DNA of 64,000 nt, from the NCBI RefSeq assembly GCF_036867195.1, contig NZ_JBAJII010000001.1, positions 310,001 through 374,000 on the forward strand, written 5' to 3'. This stretch comes from Arthrobacter sp. Soc17.1.1.1. GTDB taxonomy: Bacteria; Actinomycetota; Actinomycetes; Actinomycetales; Micrococcaceae. The stretch's first letter is position 1; each line of letters starts with the position of its first letter. Both the position numbers and the translations under genes were made by a program. The notes below the pieces were generated by a model, which was not told the DNA's origin, did not search any database, and saw only the letters and a program-made list of their open reading frames with translations. Shown one piece after another: positions 18,629 through 28,845 of the stretch.

Positions 18629-19123
18629 ATGGCGGAGTCCCTCGAGGCGTGGTCCGACTTCAATGTCGCCATGGTCGGTGCGACGGCGGCGCTCGCCGGC
18701 CTGCTCATCGTGGCCATGTCGGTCAACATCTCCGCGATCGTCGCGTCGCCGGCGCTGCCGGCCCGTGCCGCCGCGGCGATCGGCACGCTCACCCTCGCGA
18801 TCGTGGTCGGTGCGATCGGTCTGGCCCCCGCCCAGCCCGCCTGGGCCCACGGACTCGAGGTGCTCGCCGCGTTCCTCGTCGTGCTCGTCCTCGAGGTGCA
18901 CGCGCTCCGCCTTCTCGCCGCCGAGAAGGGCCGGACGCGCAGCGAACGTGCGGTGAAGGTCCTGACGGGGGCGCTCCCGCTCGGCCCCTTCGCGGCCGGT
19001 GCGGCGCTGCTGCTCGCCGGGGCGCCCGGCCCCGGGTTCGCGTGGCTCGCCGTGGGGTGTGTCCTCGCGGTCGTCGGGGGCATCCTGTTCTCCTGGGTCG
19101 CCCTCGTCGAGGTGCTCCGCTGA
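18629..19123 (+). CDS. small integral membrane protein of unknown function
   Basis: This 164-aa protein has four or five hydrophobic helices, starting with the helix in MVGATAALAGLLIVAMSVNI and ending with one that closes in SWVALVEVLR. The N terminus MAESLEAWSDFNVA is short and cytoplasmic or outside. I do not recognise a named family with confidence. The ATG is preferred because the similarity to membrane protein composition begins there and a weak AGGA is upstream; starts further 5' add an Arg/Pro-rich tail. It is divergent from purS and convergent with the SSI-like gene. Confidence 0.7.
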   Translation: MAESLEAWSDFNVAMVGATAALAGLLIVAMSVNISAIVASPALPARAAAAIGTLTLAIVVGAIGLAPAQPAWAHGLEVLAAFLVVLVLEVHALRLLAAEKGRTRSERAVKVLTGALPLGPFAAGAALLLAGAPGPGFAWLAVGCVLAVVGGILFSWVALVEVLR

Positions 19124-19153
19124 CCGTGCCCGCGGAAGCCGGGTCCCGGCTCC

Positions 19154-19765
19154 CTAGAGCGTCCCGGGTGACCCCAGCAGGTCGCGGGCCCTGTCCCAGC
19201 GGGAGATCTCGCAGCCGTCCGTCAGGGCGAAGGACGCGAGGACGGACGTGCCGTTGAAGTCGCCCGTGATGCTCGCGGTCTGCGGTCCGGCGTACTGCTG
19301 CGTGCACATGACGTCCTTGTTCGGCTGCGCCGTGAAGAACGCCGTGCCGAGCCGGGCGAGGGCCGCGCAGGCCGCCTCGGCGCCCGGGAGGGTCGAGGCG
19401 GGGCCGGGTGCGCCGTCGACGCACTCGAGGACGTACTGCACGGGCTCCGCACCGGCGTCCTGCTGGAGGGAGATGGTGAGCAGGGCGTTGTCCCCGGCGG
19501 CGGCCGGGGTCGAGGGCGCGTCGGTCGGCGTCGCAGGGGGCGCCGAGGGCGCCGGGGGCGTCGGGCTGCCGTCCGCCGTGGGGGTGCCGGTGGGCGAGGG
19601 CTGGGGAGTGGAGGACTGCACGGCGGTTTCCTGATCTGTCGGTTCGGCCGGTGGCCCGCCCTGGGTGCAGGCCGCCAGGGCGAGGGAGAGAGCCGCGAGG
19701 GGGAGGGCGAGGCGTGCGACGGCGCGGCTGGGTCGACGTCCGGTCGATCGCGGGTCGGGTGTCAT
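19154..19765 (-). CDS. lipoprotein with subtilisin-inhibitor-like (SSI) domain
   Basis: This 203-aa protein has a signal peptide with lipobox LAAC (Cys33), then a Pro/Thr/Ser-rich linker (about residues 40-90), then a domain with four cysteines. The pattern YVLECVDGAPGP, GAEAACAALARLG, VMCTQQYAGPQ and LTDGCEISRWDRA matches the Streptomyces subtilisin inhibitor fold. SSI proteins block secreted serine proteases. Here the inhibitor would be tethered to the cell surface. A large secreted subtilase gene begins about 1.2 kb away on the other strand, so a protective role is plausible but not shown. Confidence 0.7.
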   Translation of the reverse strand: MTPDPRSTGRRPSRAVARLALPLAALSLALAACTQGGPPAEPTDQETAVQSSTPQPSPTGTPTADGSPTPPAPSAPPATPTDAPSTPAAAGDNALLTISLQQDAGAEPVQYVLECVDGAPGPASTLPGAEAACAALARLGTAFFTAQPNKDVMCTQQYAGPQTASITGDFNGTSVLASFALTDGCEISRWDRARDLLGSPGTL

Positions 19766-19848
19766 CAGTGGGTCCCCTTCGGCTGGCCTCCCAGCGTAGC
19801 GGCTGGTGGAAGGACAACGAAGGACGACGCGGGGGAGTCCCGGCGTCG

Positions 19849-20730
19849 TCAGACGAGGGCCAGCGCCTGCTCGAGATGCTGGAGGAGCGTCCCCCGGAGC
19901 GCCTGCGACTCCTCGGCGAAGCCGCGCTGCAGGCGTACGTACTCCGCCTTGCCCTCGGGCGTCTCGATCCTGATCGGCGTGTAGCCCCATGCGTCGAGGT
20001 CGTACGGCGAGGCGCGCATGTCCATGGTGCGGATGCGCCAGGACAGCTCGAAGCAGTCCATGACGAGATCGCTCGGCAGCAGGGGCGTGAGCTTGTACGC
20101 CCACTTGTACAGGTCCATGTTCGCGTGGAGGCAGCCGGGCTGCTCGAGGTCGCGCTGGGTCTCGCGGGTGGGGGCGTGCTCGTTGAGGGGGACGGCTTCC
20201 GGGGTGTAGAAGCGGAAGGCGTCGAAGTGCGTGCAGCGGATGCGGGAGGAGTCGACGACGGCGTCCGTGCCGCCCGCACCGAGGCGCAGCTCGAGGTACT
20301 CGTGCCGCACGCCGTTGACGGACGACCGGTAGGCCATGGCCCACTCGTGCAGCCCGAAGCAGCCGAACTGCGCGGGCCGCGCCGCGGTGCGGCCGAGGAT
20401 CAGTCGGGCGAAGTCGAGGGCGTCGCGGCGCTCGCGGGCGAACTGCCCGACGTCCACGCGGACGCCGTCGTCGGCCGTGTAGTACTTCCAGCCGCCGCGC
20501 TCGGCCGCGGCGGGCCCCGTGAGGACGACACCGGCGCCGGGGTGCCAGCGCAGGAGCTGGCCCGGCTTCTGGTTGTAGTAGGTGAAGAGGAAGTCCTCCA
20601 CGGGGTGCTTCTCCCCGCGCGACCGCCGCTCCAGGTAGGGCCGGGAGAAGCGGGCCACCCGCTCCTGGTGCTCCCGCTCCCGATCCTGCCATTCGGCCTC
20701 GGGGAGGCGGGTCAGGAGGCCGGCGTGCAT
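19849..20730 (-). CDS. conserved actinobacterial protein, often labelled 3-methyladenine DNA glycosylase
   Basis: This 293-aa soluble protein has the conserved stretches EKHPVEDFLFTYYNQKPGQL, RWHPGAG and GLHEWAMAYR. I recall close relatives in Actinobacteria being labelled 3-methyladenine DNA glycosylase, but I see no helix-hairpin-helix or other recognised glycosylase motif, so the catalytic role is uncertain. Several His, Trp and Tyr residues are strongly conserved-looking, which suggests an enzyme. It is transcribed away from the subtilase gene, with 218 bases between the two starts. Confidence 0.6.
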   Translation of the reverse strand: MHAGLLTRLPEAEWQDREREHQERVARFSRPYLERRSRGEKHPVEDFLFTYYNQKPGQLLRWHPGAGVVLTGPAAAERGGWKYYTADDGVRVDVGQFARERRDALDFARLILGRTAARPAQFGCFGLHEWAMAYRSSVNGVRHEYLELRLGAGGTDAVVDSSRIRCTHFDAFRFYTPEAVPLNEHAPTRETQRDLEQPGCLHANMDLYKWAYKLTPLLPSDLVMDCFELSWRIRTMDMRASPYDLDAWGYTPIRIETPEGKAEYVRLQRGFAEESQALRGTLLQHLEQALALV

Positions 20731-20848
20731 TGTTCCATTATCACCCCGCCCCCGATTGGTACATGGCCTGTGTAAATTCTGGGAAACATGCCCGCGGCGT
20801 ACTGGTCAGCGTGTGTTGCCTCAGGTAAGTTGTGACTGCTGTGGCGGT

Positions 20849-20864
20849 TGTGATCGCAATCACA
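20849..20864. promoter_or_regulatory. CRP/GlxR-type binding site upstream of the subtilase
   Basis: The sequence TGTGATCGCAATCACA is an exact TGTGA-N6-TCACA palindrome, the consensus of CRP-family regulators including actinobacterial GlxR/Crp. With one more base each side the arms extend to seven matched bases. It is centred about 93 bases before the subtilase ATG and about 127 bases before the divergent gene. Confidence 0.6.
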
Positions 20865-20948
20865 AGTGGGGGGTCCTGACCAGGAGTCCACGGCATAGGG
20901 GTGACGGTCACGGCCGGCCCGCACTTTCACGAGAGGCACTACCTTCCA

Positions 20949-23900
20949 ATGACACAACGGAGAAAAGCCGGGCAGGGGCGCAGCACCCTGCGCACTGCCA
21001 CGGCTATCGTTCTGGGTCTGCCGCTGCTGGTGACATCGACGGCCGTGGCGCCGGCTGCTTTCGCAGCGCCCGCTCCGGCCACCTCGGTGACCCCCCAGAA
21101 GGCGCCGGCCAAGGAGCTGGACCCCGCGCAGTACCCGGACGGCAAGTACATCGTCGTGCTCGCCGACAAGCCGGTCGCCACCTACGAGGGTGGCGTCGAA
21201 GGCATTGCACCGACCAAGCCGCAGCAGGGCGCGAAGCTCGACGCCGCCGCTGAGAACGTGCAGCAGTACTCCGAGTTCCTCGAGACCAAGCAGCAGGAGG
21301 TGGCCGCCGAGAAGAACGTCGAGATCGACCGCACCTACACGGCCGCGCTCAACGGCTTCGCCGCCGACCTCAGCACCGACCAGGCCGTGGACCTCGCCAA
21401 GAGCGACAAGGTCCTGTTCGTGGCACCGGACGTCGAGAACGCCCCGGACTACTCGAGCATCGACTTCCTCGGGCTCAACGGCAACAAGGGCATCTGGAAG
21501 AGCCAGTTCGGCGGCGAGAAGAACGCCGGTGCGGGCACCGTGGTCGGCGTCATCGACACCGGCTACGCCCCCGACAACCCCTTCTTCGCCGGCAGCCCCG
21601 TCAAGCCGCTCAAGGGCAACTCCAAGCCCAAGGTGGGCGAGCCCTACCTCAACGCGGCCGGCGAGATCGCCATGCTGAAGTCGGACGGCAGCACCTTCGT
21701 CGGTGACTGCCAGGTCGGCGAGGACTTCGACGGCAGCCTCTGCAACTCCAAGGTCATCTCGGCACGCTACTTCGCCGACACGTTCCTCGCGAGCGTCCCC
21801 GAAGCGGACCGCGCACCCCAGGAAGTCCTCTCCCCCGTGGACATCGACAACCACGGCACGCACACCGCCAGCACGGCCGCCGGCAACGCGGGCGTCACGC
21901 AGACCGTCGACGGCCGCAACTTCGGTGTCTCCTCGGGTGTGGCCCCGGCCGCCAAGATCTCCGTCTACAAGACCTGCTGGGAGGACAACGACCCCGACAC
22001 CGGTGGCTGCTACTCCTCCGCCGCGATCTCGGCCATCAATCAGGCCATCCTCGATGGCGTGGACGTCCTCAACTACTCCATCTCGGGCAGCACGACGACG
22101 ACGACCGACCCCGTGTCCCTCGCCTTCCTCTCGGCCACGTCCGCGGGCATCTTCGTCGCCGCATCCGCCGGCAACTCCGGCCCCACCCCCAGCACGGTCA
22201 ACCACGGCGCTCCCTGGATGACCACGGTCGCCGCGAGCACGTTCAACTACGAACTGCAGGGCACGGCCGAGTTCTCCGACGGCTCCAAGTACCGCGGCGC
22301 CTCGATCATGCGCACCGGCGTCCCGGCCAGCCCGGTCGTCATCGCCGCGAACGTCGCAGCCCCGGGCGCCGTCAGCCCCAACCTCTGCGGACCCAACACC
22401 CTGGATCCCGCGAAGATCGCCGGCAAGATCGTGGTCTGCGACCGCGGCGTCGTCGACCGCACCGCCAAGAGCGCCGAGGTCAAGCGCGGCGGCGGCGTGG
22501 GCATGATCCTCGTGAACCTGGTCGACTCCTCCACGGACACCGACCAGCACGTCATCCCCACGGTGCACGTCAACGCTCCCGAGGCCCTCGAGCTCAAGGC
22601 GAAGGTGGCGGCCAACCCGTCGATCACGGTCGCCCTGCAGCCCACGGACACCACGGGCAAGCCGCTGCCTCCCACCCCGCAGGTCGCCGGGTTCTCCTCG
22701 CGCGGCCCGCTGCTCGCCACCGATTCCGATCTCCTGAAGCCGGATGTCACGGCTCCCGGCGTGGCCGTCCTCGCGGGCGTCTCCACGGTGGGCTCCAACG
22801 GCGCGCAGTTCGGCTTCCTGTCCGGGACCTCCATGGCCTCGCCCCACGTCGCCGGTCTCGGCGCACTCGTGCTGAGCAGGAACCCCACCTGGTCGCCGGC
22901 GACCGTGAAGTCCGCCATGATGACCACCGCCACCCCGCTGAAGACCGCCACCGGCGGCGTCGAGACCGACGTCCTCGCCGTGGGCGCCGGCCACATCAAC
23001 CCGGCCTCCGTCCTCAGCCCGGGGCTCGTGTACGACCAGAGCGCCGATGACTACCTGCGCTTCATCGAGGGCACCGGTGTGAAGCTGGGCATCCCGGGCA
23101 TCCAGCCCGTCGCCGCCAGGGACACCAACGTGCCGTCGTTCGCGCTCGGGAACCTCACCGGTCGCACCGAGGTGACCCGCACGGTCACCGCGCTCACGCC
23201 GGGCCTCTACCGCGCCACCGCCAACGTCCCCGGAGTGAAGGTCACGGTCACGCCGTCGATCCTCAACTTCAGCGCCGCCGGCGAGACGCGCACGTTCAAG
23301 GTCTCCTTCGAGAACCAGAGCGCACCGTTCGGCAAGTTCGCCGCCGGTTCGCTCACCTGGGCCGGCCAGGGCAAGACCGTCACCTCACCGGTGGCCGTCC
23401 GTCCCCAGGCCGTCAACGCTCCCGCCGAGGCGGCCTTCACCTCCGCCGGCCCCGACGGCAGCGGGACGTTCGAGGTCACCTCGGGGACGAACACCCCGAT
23501 CAGGATGACACTGCAGGGTCTCGCCAAGGCGGACTCCTCGGCCATCAACCTGGTGCCCGGTGGCCTCGTCAACGGGAACGACGCCTCCAACGCCGTCAAG
23601 GACGTCACCGTCCCCGCCGGCTCCCCGGTCGCGAAGTTCTCCGTCCTCTCCAGTGACCCTGCCGCCGACTTCGACATGTTCCTCGTCACGCCGGGCGGTA
23701 CCGTCACCCAGGTGGCGACGTCGGACGCGAGCGAGACCATCACGCTCGAGAACCCGGCGCCGGGCAACTACCGGATCATCGCCAACCTGTACGCCAGCAC
23801 CGGCAACGCGCCGACCGCCGGTACCATCGACGCGGCGATCCTGACGGGCGCGGAGAAGAACGCGACCCTGACGCCCAACCCGCTCGCCCTGGCGAACGGC

Positions 23901-24134
23901 ACCAAGGGTTCCGTGACCCTCGCCTGGACCGGCCTCGCCGCCGGCTCCTACGTGGGCCGCGTGACCTACGAGGGTTCCTCGGCCGTGACCTACGTGACGG
24001 TCGTCGTCGGCGGGAACGGCGCGGCTGCGGTCCAGCCCGCCGCTCAGCCCTCGGCCGAGCTCCCCACCGTCAGCCCGGCGGACAAGCTCGTCACCGGTCC
24101 CCGCGAGTCGACCACTCCGACCGGCGGCAAGTAG
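20949..24134 (+). CDS. secreted subtilisin-like serine protease (S8 family)
   Basis: This protein of about 1061 aa is a large exported protease. Domains in order are a signal peptide ending near AAFA (about residue 40), an I9-type propeptide (about 55-170, PDGKYIVVLADKPVATYEGG at its start), and the S8 catalytic domain with Asp203 (VIDTGY), His302 (HGTHTAS) and Ser628 (GTSMASPHVAG). A protease-associated domain (around KIAGKIVVCDRGVVDRT) is inserted in the catalytic domain, and an Fn3-like region and a pre-peptidase C-terminal-like domain follow. The catalytic triad is intact. There is no LPxTG signal, so release to the medium is expected. An ATG is chosen because the signal peptide starts there; a GTG 16 codons earlier is possible. 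Confidence 0.95.
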   Translation: MTQRRKAGQGRSTLRTATAIVLGLPLLVTSTAVAPAAFAAPAPATSVTPQKAPAKELDPAQYPDGKYIVVLADKPVATYEGGVEGIAPTKPQQGAKLDAAAENVQQYSEFLETKQQEVAAEKNVEIDRTYTAALNGFAADLSTDQAVDLAKSDKVLFVAPDVENAPDYSSIDFLGLNGNKGIWKSQFGGEKNAGAGTVVGVIDTGYAPDNPFFAGSPVKPLKGNSKPKVGEPYLNAAGEIAMLKSDGSTFVGDCQVGEDFDGSLCNSKVISARYFADTFLASVPEADRAPQEVLSPVDIDNHGTHTASTAAGNAGVTQTVDGRNFGVSSGVAPAAKISVYKTCWEDNDPDTGGCYSSAAISAINQAILDGVDVLNYSISGSTTTTTDPVSLAFLSATSAGIFVAASAGNSGPTPSTVNHGAPWMTTVAASTFNYELQGTAEFSDGSKYRGASIMRTGVPASPVVIAANVAAPGAVSPNLCGPNTLDPAKIAGKIVVCDRGVVDRTAKSAEVKRGGGVGMILVNLVDSSTDTDQHVIPTVHVNAPEALELKAKVAANPSITVALQPTDTTGKPLPPTPQVAGFSSRGPLLATDSDLLKPDVTAPGVAVLAGVSTVGSNGAQFGFLSGTSMASPHVAGLGALVLSRNPTWSPATVKSAMMTTATPLKTATGGVETDVLAVGAGHINPASVLSPGLVYDQSADDYLRFIEGTGVKLGIPGIQPVAARDTNVPSFALGNLTGRTEVTRTVTALTPGLYRATANVPGVKVTVTPSILNFSAAGETRTFKVSFENQSAPFGKFAAGSLTWAGQGKTVTSPVAVRPQAVNAPAEAAFTSAGPDGSGTFEVTSGTNTPIRMTLQGLAKADSSAINLVPGGLVNGNDASNAVKDVTVPAGSPVAKFSVLSSDPAADFDMFLVTPGGTVTQVATSDASETITLENPAPGNYRIIANLYASTGNAPTAGTIDAAILTGAEKNATLTPNPLALANGTKGSVTLAWTGLAAGSYVGRVTYEGSSAVTYVTVVVGGNGAAAVQPAAQPSAELPTVSPADKLVTGPRESTTPTGGK

Positions 24135-24160
24135 CACCAGTAGTCGCCCGTAAGGGCAGA

Positions 24161-24201
24161 TGACGAAGGCCGGTGGATCATCGATCCACCGGCCTTCGTC
24201 A
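24161..24201. terminator. perfect 19-bp hairpin between the subtilase and lysC
   Basis: Two 19-base arms (24161-24179 and 24183-24201) are perfectly complementary around a three-base loop ATC. The hairpin lies just after the subtilase stop, between convergent genes, and its arms contain GAAGG/CCTTC ends, so it could act as a terminator in both directions. The rest of the intergenic region up to the lysC stop shows nothing further. Confidence 0.85.
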
Positions 24202-24355
24202 TGTCCGGGTCTTCGTCAGATCAGTGCGGTCGTCGTTCCTGCTTTTACCGGCCACTGCCCGGGTGCCCCGGCGCGTCGGCCTCCGACACGCACTCCGGAC
24301 TCGAAAACCGTGAACGACGGCTGGCCGGCGCCGACTGACGTGTCGGACCGGGTGG

Positions 24356-25642
<1,287 letters not shown>

Positions 25643-25723
25643 GCACTCGCTCACTGGGGACGACGGCGGACCTCGCCGTGCTGACTGGGAATCCAGGGGC
25701 GGCAGCACCGGCGCCTCGGGGAT

Positions 25724-25741
25724 GTCGGACGGGAATCCGAC
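25724..25741. other. small hairpin in the lysC / ABC divergent promoter region
   Basis: GTCGGA and TCCGAC form a 6-bp stem with a six-base loop in the 228-base region between the divergent lysC and ABC exporter starts. It may be an operator or leader hairpin. No clear promoter hexamers were found. Confidence 0.25.
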
Positions 25742-25870
25742 ACCCGTGCCAGTGTAGCGGCGGGCCGTTTGCGGGCTCAAAGTCCGGGTCCGATTAAGAA
25801 CAGCCCCGCAGCGAGGCCTTTTCGTGCCGCCCTGCGGCCAGGGGGCGGCGGTGTCGCCTACGCTCGTACC

Positions 25871-26803
25871 ATGACAGACGAATTTGGGGGAATCGTTGTC
25901 GAGGGGGTTGCCAGGAGCTTCGGCTCGGTGCAGGCGATCCGCGACATCGATTTCGTGGCTCCGCCCGGGGAGGTGACCGCTCTGATCGGTCCCAACGGCT
26001 CCGGCAAGACGACTCTGATGCTGATCATGGCGAGCCTGCTGGCGCCCGATCTCGGTACCGTGCGCGTGGCGGGTTTCGATCCCGTCACGCAGCCGGGGGA
26101 GGTGCGGAGCCGGATCGGCTGGATGCCGGACACGCTGGGTGTGTGGGAGTCCCTCACCGCCGTCGAGGTGCTGAAGACCGTCGGGGCGCTCTACGGCATG
26201 AGTGGAGCGGACTGTGCCCGGCGCGCCGACGAGCTGCTGGTCACCGTGAACCTCACCGAGTTCGGTCGGCGGCCGGCGCGCGTGCTCTCGAGGGGACAGC
26301 AGCAGCGCCTCAGTCTCGCCCGGGCCCTGGTCCACGACCCGCAGGTGCTGCTCCTCGACGAGCCCGCGTCCGGGCTCGACCCGGGATCGCGGGTGGAACT
26401 GCGGTCCCTCCTGCGCTCGCTGGCCGCCGCGGGCAAGACCGTCGTCGTGTCCAGCCACGTGCTGTCGGAGCTCGACGAGATCGCCGACCGCGCCGTCTTC
26501 GTCAGCCGCGGGAAGTCCGTCAAGAGCCAGACGCTCGACGAGGCCGGCAGCCAGGCGCGCCGCTACTACGTCCAGGCGCAGCCCATGGCGGCGCTCGCGG
26601 AGGCCCTGCAGAGCTACGGGGTCCGCTTCGAGCGGCGCGGGGACTCCCGGCGTGAGGAGTTCCTCGTCCAGCTCGGCAGTACGGCAGAAGCCTCCTGGTT
26701 GCTGCGCACCCTGGTGATGGCCGATGTCGTGGTCACCGCTTTCGCGCCCGCCGGAGGCGCCCTCGAAGAGACCTACATGAGCCTGGATACGGACCGACTA
26801 TGA
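25871..26803 (+). CDS. ABC transporter ATP-binding protein (ABC-2 exporter type)
   Basis: This 310-aa ATPase shows Walker [10 protein letters not shown], signature [15 protein letters not shown] and Walker [14 protein letters not shown], with the conserved H-loop in [13 protein letters not shown]-terminal region of about 80 residues is typical of DrrA/CcmA-like export ATPases. It probably drives export with the permease encoded next, whose ATG overlaps this stop as ATGA. The substrate is unknown. The ATG is the start closest to the conserved region, and the frame upstream is poor in recognisable sequence. Confidence 0.9.
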   Translation: MTDEFGGIVVEGVARSFGSVQAIRDIDFVAPPGEVTALIGPNGSGKTTLMLIMASLLAPDLGTVRVAGFDPVTQPGEVRSRIGWMPDTLGVWESLTAVEVLKTVGALYGMSGADCARRADELLVTVNLTEFGRRPARVLSRGQQQRLSLARALVHDPQVLLLDEPASGLDPGSRVELRSLLRSLAAAGKTVVVSSHVLSELDEIADRAVFVSRGKSVKSQTLDEAGSQARRYYVQAQPMAALAEALQSYGVRFERRGDSRREEFLVQLGSTAEASWLLRTLVMADVVVTAFAPAGGALEETYMSLDTDRL

Positions 26804-27930
26804 GCACTGTGACCGAACCCTCGCCGCCCCAGCCCGTCCGGTCCTCCGCGAGGCTGCCCTTCCGGTCCGCCGTCATGACCGTGTTCTCGCTCGAGATGCG
26901 CCAGCGCCTGCGGGGCAGGGGCTGGTACTGGATGCTCGCCATCTGGTTCGTCGTGATCGCCTTCATCTTCGTGCTCGGGACGGCGTTCCTCGGGGCGACC
27001 GGCAACGAGGGCGGGATCCTCTTCGATCTGGTGGTCGGCTTCGTGCTGCTGTTCGGCCTCCTCGTCGCCCCGGGGCTGTCCGCGAACGCCGTGAACGGCG
27101 ACCGGGCCGGTGGTACCCTCGCCATCCTCCAGGTGACCCTCCTGACCCCGGGGCAGCTGCTGCTGGGCAAATGGCTCGCCTCCTGGGTGGGATCACTCGC
27201 GTTCCTCGTCCTCAGCAGCCCCTTCATCTTCTGGGCCCTGGCGCTGGGAGGGGTGGACGCCGCGGAGGCGCTGGTCTCGCTCGTCATGCTCGCGGTGGAG
27301 CTCGGCGTCGTGTGCGCCGTCGGTGTGGGCGTCTCGGCGCTGGCCAACCGGCCCCTGTTCTCGATCGTCAGCACCTACATGCTCGTGGCGCTGCTGACGG
27401 TCGGCACCGTGATCGTCTTCGGGTTGAGCACCACGCTCGTCATGGAGGAACGCACCGTGCGGTCCTCGTACTACACCTACCCGGAGAGCAGCCTCGACAG
27501 CACGGGCATCCCGGATGAGGGCGCCGAGGCGGTGTGCCAGACCCAGACCTACACCGCCGACCTCCCTGACACGCAGTACATCACGTGGCTGCTCGCGGCG
27601 AACCCGTTAGTGGTGGTCGCCGACGCCGTGCCGTACACCCTTCCCGCAGCGGACATCGCCCCTGTGCCCGGCGGGATGGCGGGTGGCTACTATACGCCGG
27701 GCGTCATGGAGACGGTCAGCCAGGGGGTGCGCTCGGCCCAGGCGGGGCCGGACCTGGAGATCACCTGCGAGGAGTCGATGGGCGGACGCCAGCCGCTGCC
27801 GCAGGGGGTGCCGATCTGGCCGCTGGGCCTCGGACTCCAGCTCCTGCTGGCCGGAGGGCTCCTGCTCGTCGGCCGCCGGAGGCTGACCATGCCCGCCCGG
27901 CGCCTGGCGCAGGGGACACGCATCGCGTGA
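26800..27930 (+). CDS. ABC-2 type transporter permease
   Basis: This 376-aa membrane protein has six or more helices, with two early ones around WYWMLAIWFVVIAFIFVL and VVGFVLLFGLLVAPGL. A long extracytoplasmic segment of roughly 100 residues (about 215-330, with two cysteines, CQTQTY and ITCEES) lies before the last helix. The motif NGDRAGGTLAILQVTLLTPGQL is typical of ABC-2 exporters. It forms an export pair with the preceding ATPase. Confidence 0.85.
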   Translation: MSTVTEPSPPQPVRSSARLPFRSAVMTVFSLEMRQRLRGRGWYWMLAIWFVVIAFIFVLGTAFLGATGNEGGILFDLVVGFVLLFGLLVAPGLSANAVNGDRAGGTLAILQVTLLTPGQLLLGKWLASWVGSLAFLVLSSPFIFWALALGGVDAAEALVSLVMLAVELGVVCAVGVGVSALANRPLFSIVSTYMLVALLTVGTVIVFGLSTTLVMEERTVRSSYYTYPESSLDSTGIPDEGAEAVCQTQTYTADLPDTQYITWLLAANPLVVVADAVPYTLPAADIAPVPGGMAGGYYTPGVMETVSQGVRSAQAGPDLEITCEESMGGRQPLPQGVPIWPLGLGLQLLLAGGLLLVGRRRLTMPARRLAQGTRIA

Positions 27931-27973
27931 CGGTCCCTGAGTCCTGACCGTCCCTGAGTCCTGACGGTCGCTG
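27929..27973. repeat. 17-base tandem repeat after the ABC permease
   Basis: The unit GACGGTCCCTGAGTCCT occurs twice with one mismatch, followed by a partial third copy. It begins at the permease stop codon. No function is apparent. Confidence 0.75.
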
Positions 27974-28018
27974 TACCAAGGGGCGTCCCGATCCGAGCTG
28001 ATCAGGGCCGCCCCGCCT

Positions 28019-28054
28019 CGGGCTGCCGTCGGGGCTGTCGTCGGGGCTGTCGTC
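28019..28054. repeat. 12-base tandem repeat before recR
   Basis: The unit GTCGGGGCTGTC is present twice in perfect tandem (28028-28051), with degenerate partial copies on both sides. It lies in the gap between the ABC permease and recR stops. Confidence 0.6.
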
Positions 28055-28073
28055 TGGTCGGGCGCGGATCGCG

Positions 28074-28670
28074 TCAGGACATGGCGCGACGGCCCTCGAA
28101 GGCCCGTCCGAGGGTGACCTCGTCGGCGTATTCGAGGTCCCCGCCGACCGGCAGGCCGGAGGCGAGACGGGTGACCGGGATGCCGATGGTCTTCAGCATG
28201 CGCACCAGGTAGGTGGCCGTCGCCTCACCCTCGAGGTTGGGGTCGGTGGCGATGATGATCTCCTGGACCTGCTCGTCCGAGAGACGGGACAGCAGTTCGC
28301 GGATGCGCAGCTGGTCCGGGCCCACACCGGCGATGGGATTGATCGCGCCTCCGAGGACGTGGTACCGGCCGCGGAACGAGCGTGTGCGCTCGACGGCGAT
28401 CACGTCCTTCGATTCCTCGACCACGCAGATCATGGACGGGTCGCGGCGCGGGTCGCGGCAGATGGCGCACTTGTCCTGTTCCGCGACATTGCCGCAGATG
28501 GTGCAGAACTTCACGCGTTCCTTGACCGTGGTGATCGCGGTGACGAGGCGCTTCATGTCCTCGCCGTCCGCCTCGAGGATGTGGAACGCGAGGCGCTGGG
28601 CCGACTTCGGTCCAACTCCCGGCAGGCGTCCGAGCTCGTCGATCAGCTCCTGCACTGCACCTTCGTACAC
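28074..28670 (-). CDS. recR: recombination mediator protein RecR
   Basis: This 198-aa protein loads RecA in the RecFOR pathway of gap repair. A helix-hairpin-helix segment [17 protein letters not shown], a four-cysteine zinc finger ([16 protein letters not shown]) and a Toprim domain with [13 protein letters not shown] are all visible. The GTG is chosen because it gives the family-standard opening [14 protein letters not shown] and length 198, and AGAGGG lies upstream. The frame stays open upstream without similarity. The usual neighbour ybaB is missing from the 175-base gap to dnaX. Confidence 0.96.
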   Translation of the reverse strand: MYEGAVQELIDELGRLPGVGPKSAQRLAFHILEADGEDMKRLVTAITTVKERVKFCTICGNVAEQDKCAICRDPRRDPSMICVVEESKDVIAVERTRSFRGRYHVLGGAINPIAGVGPDQLRIRELLSRLSDEQVQEIIIATDPNLEGEATATYLVRMLKTIGIPVTRLASGLPVGGDLEYADEVTLGRAFEGRRAMS

Positions 28671-28845
28671 GATGGTCCCTCTTCTGCTGTCTGGTTGACC
28701 GACTACGTCGTGGCCGTCGGCCTGCTGCCCGCCACCCCGCGACGGGCACGGGAGCGCCCTTCCATTGTCCGCCCTGCACCGCCGCCGGCAGGTCGCACGG
28801 CGGACCGATTCCGCCCTCGGCATGCCCTTTCAGGGCCGAGCGGCG

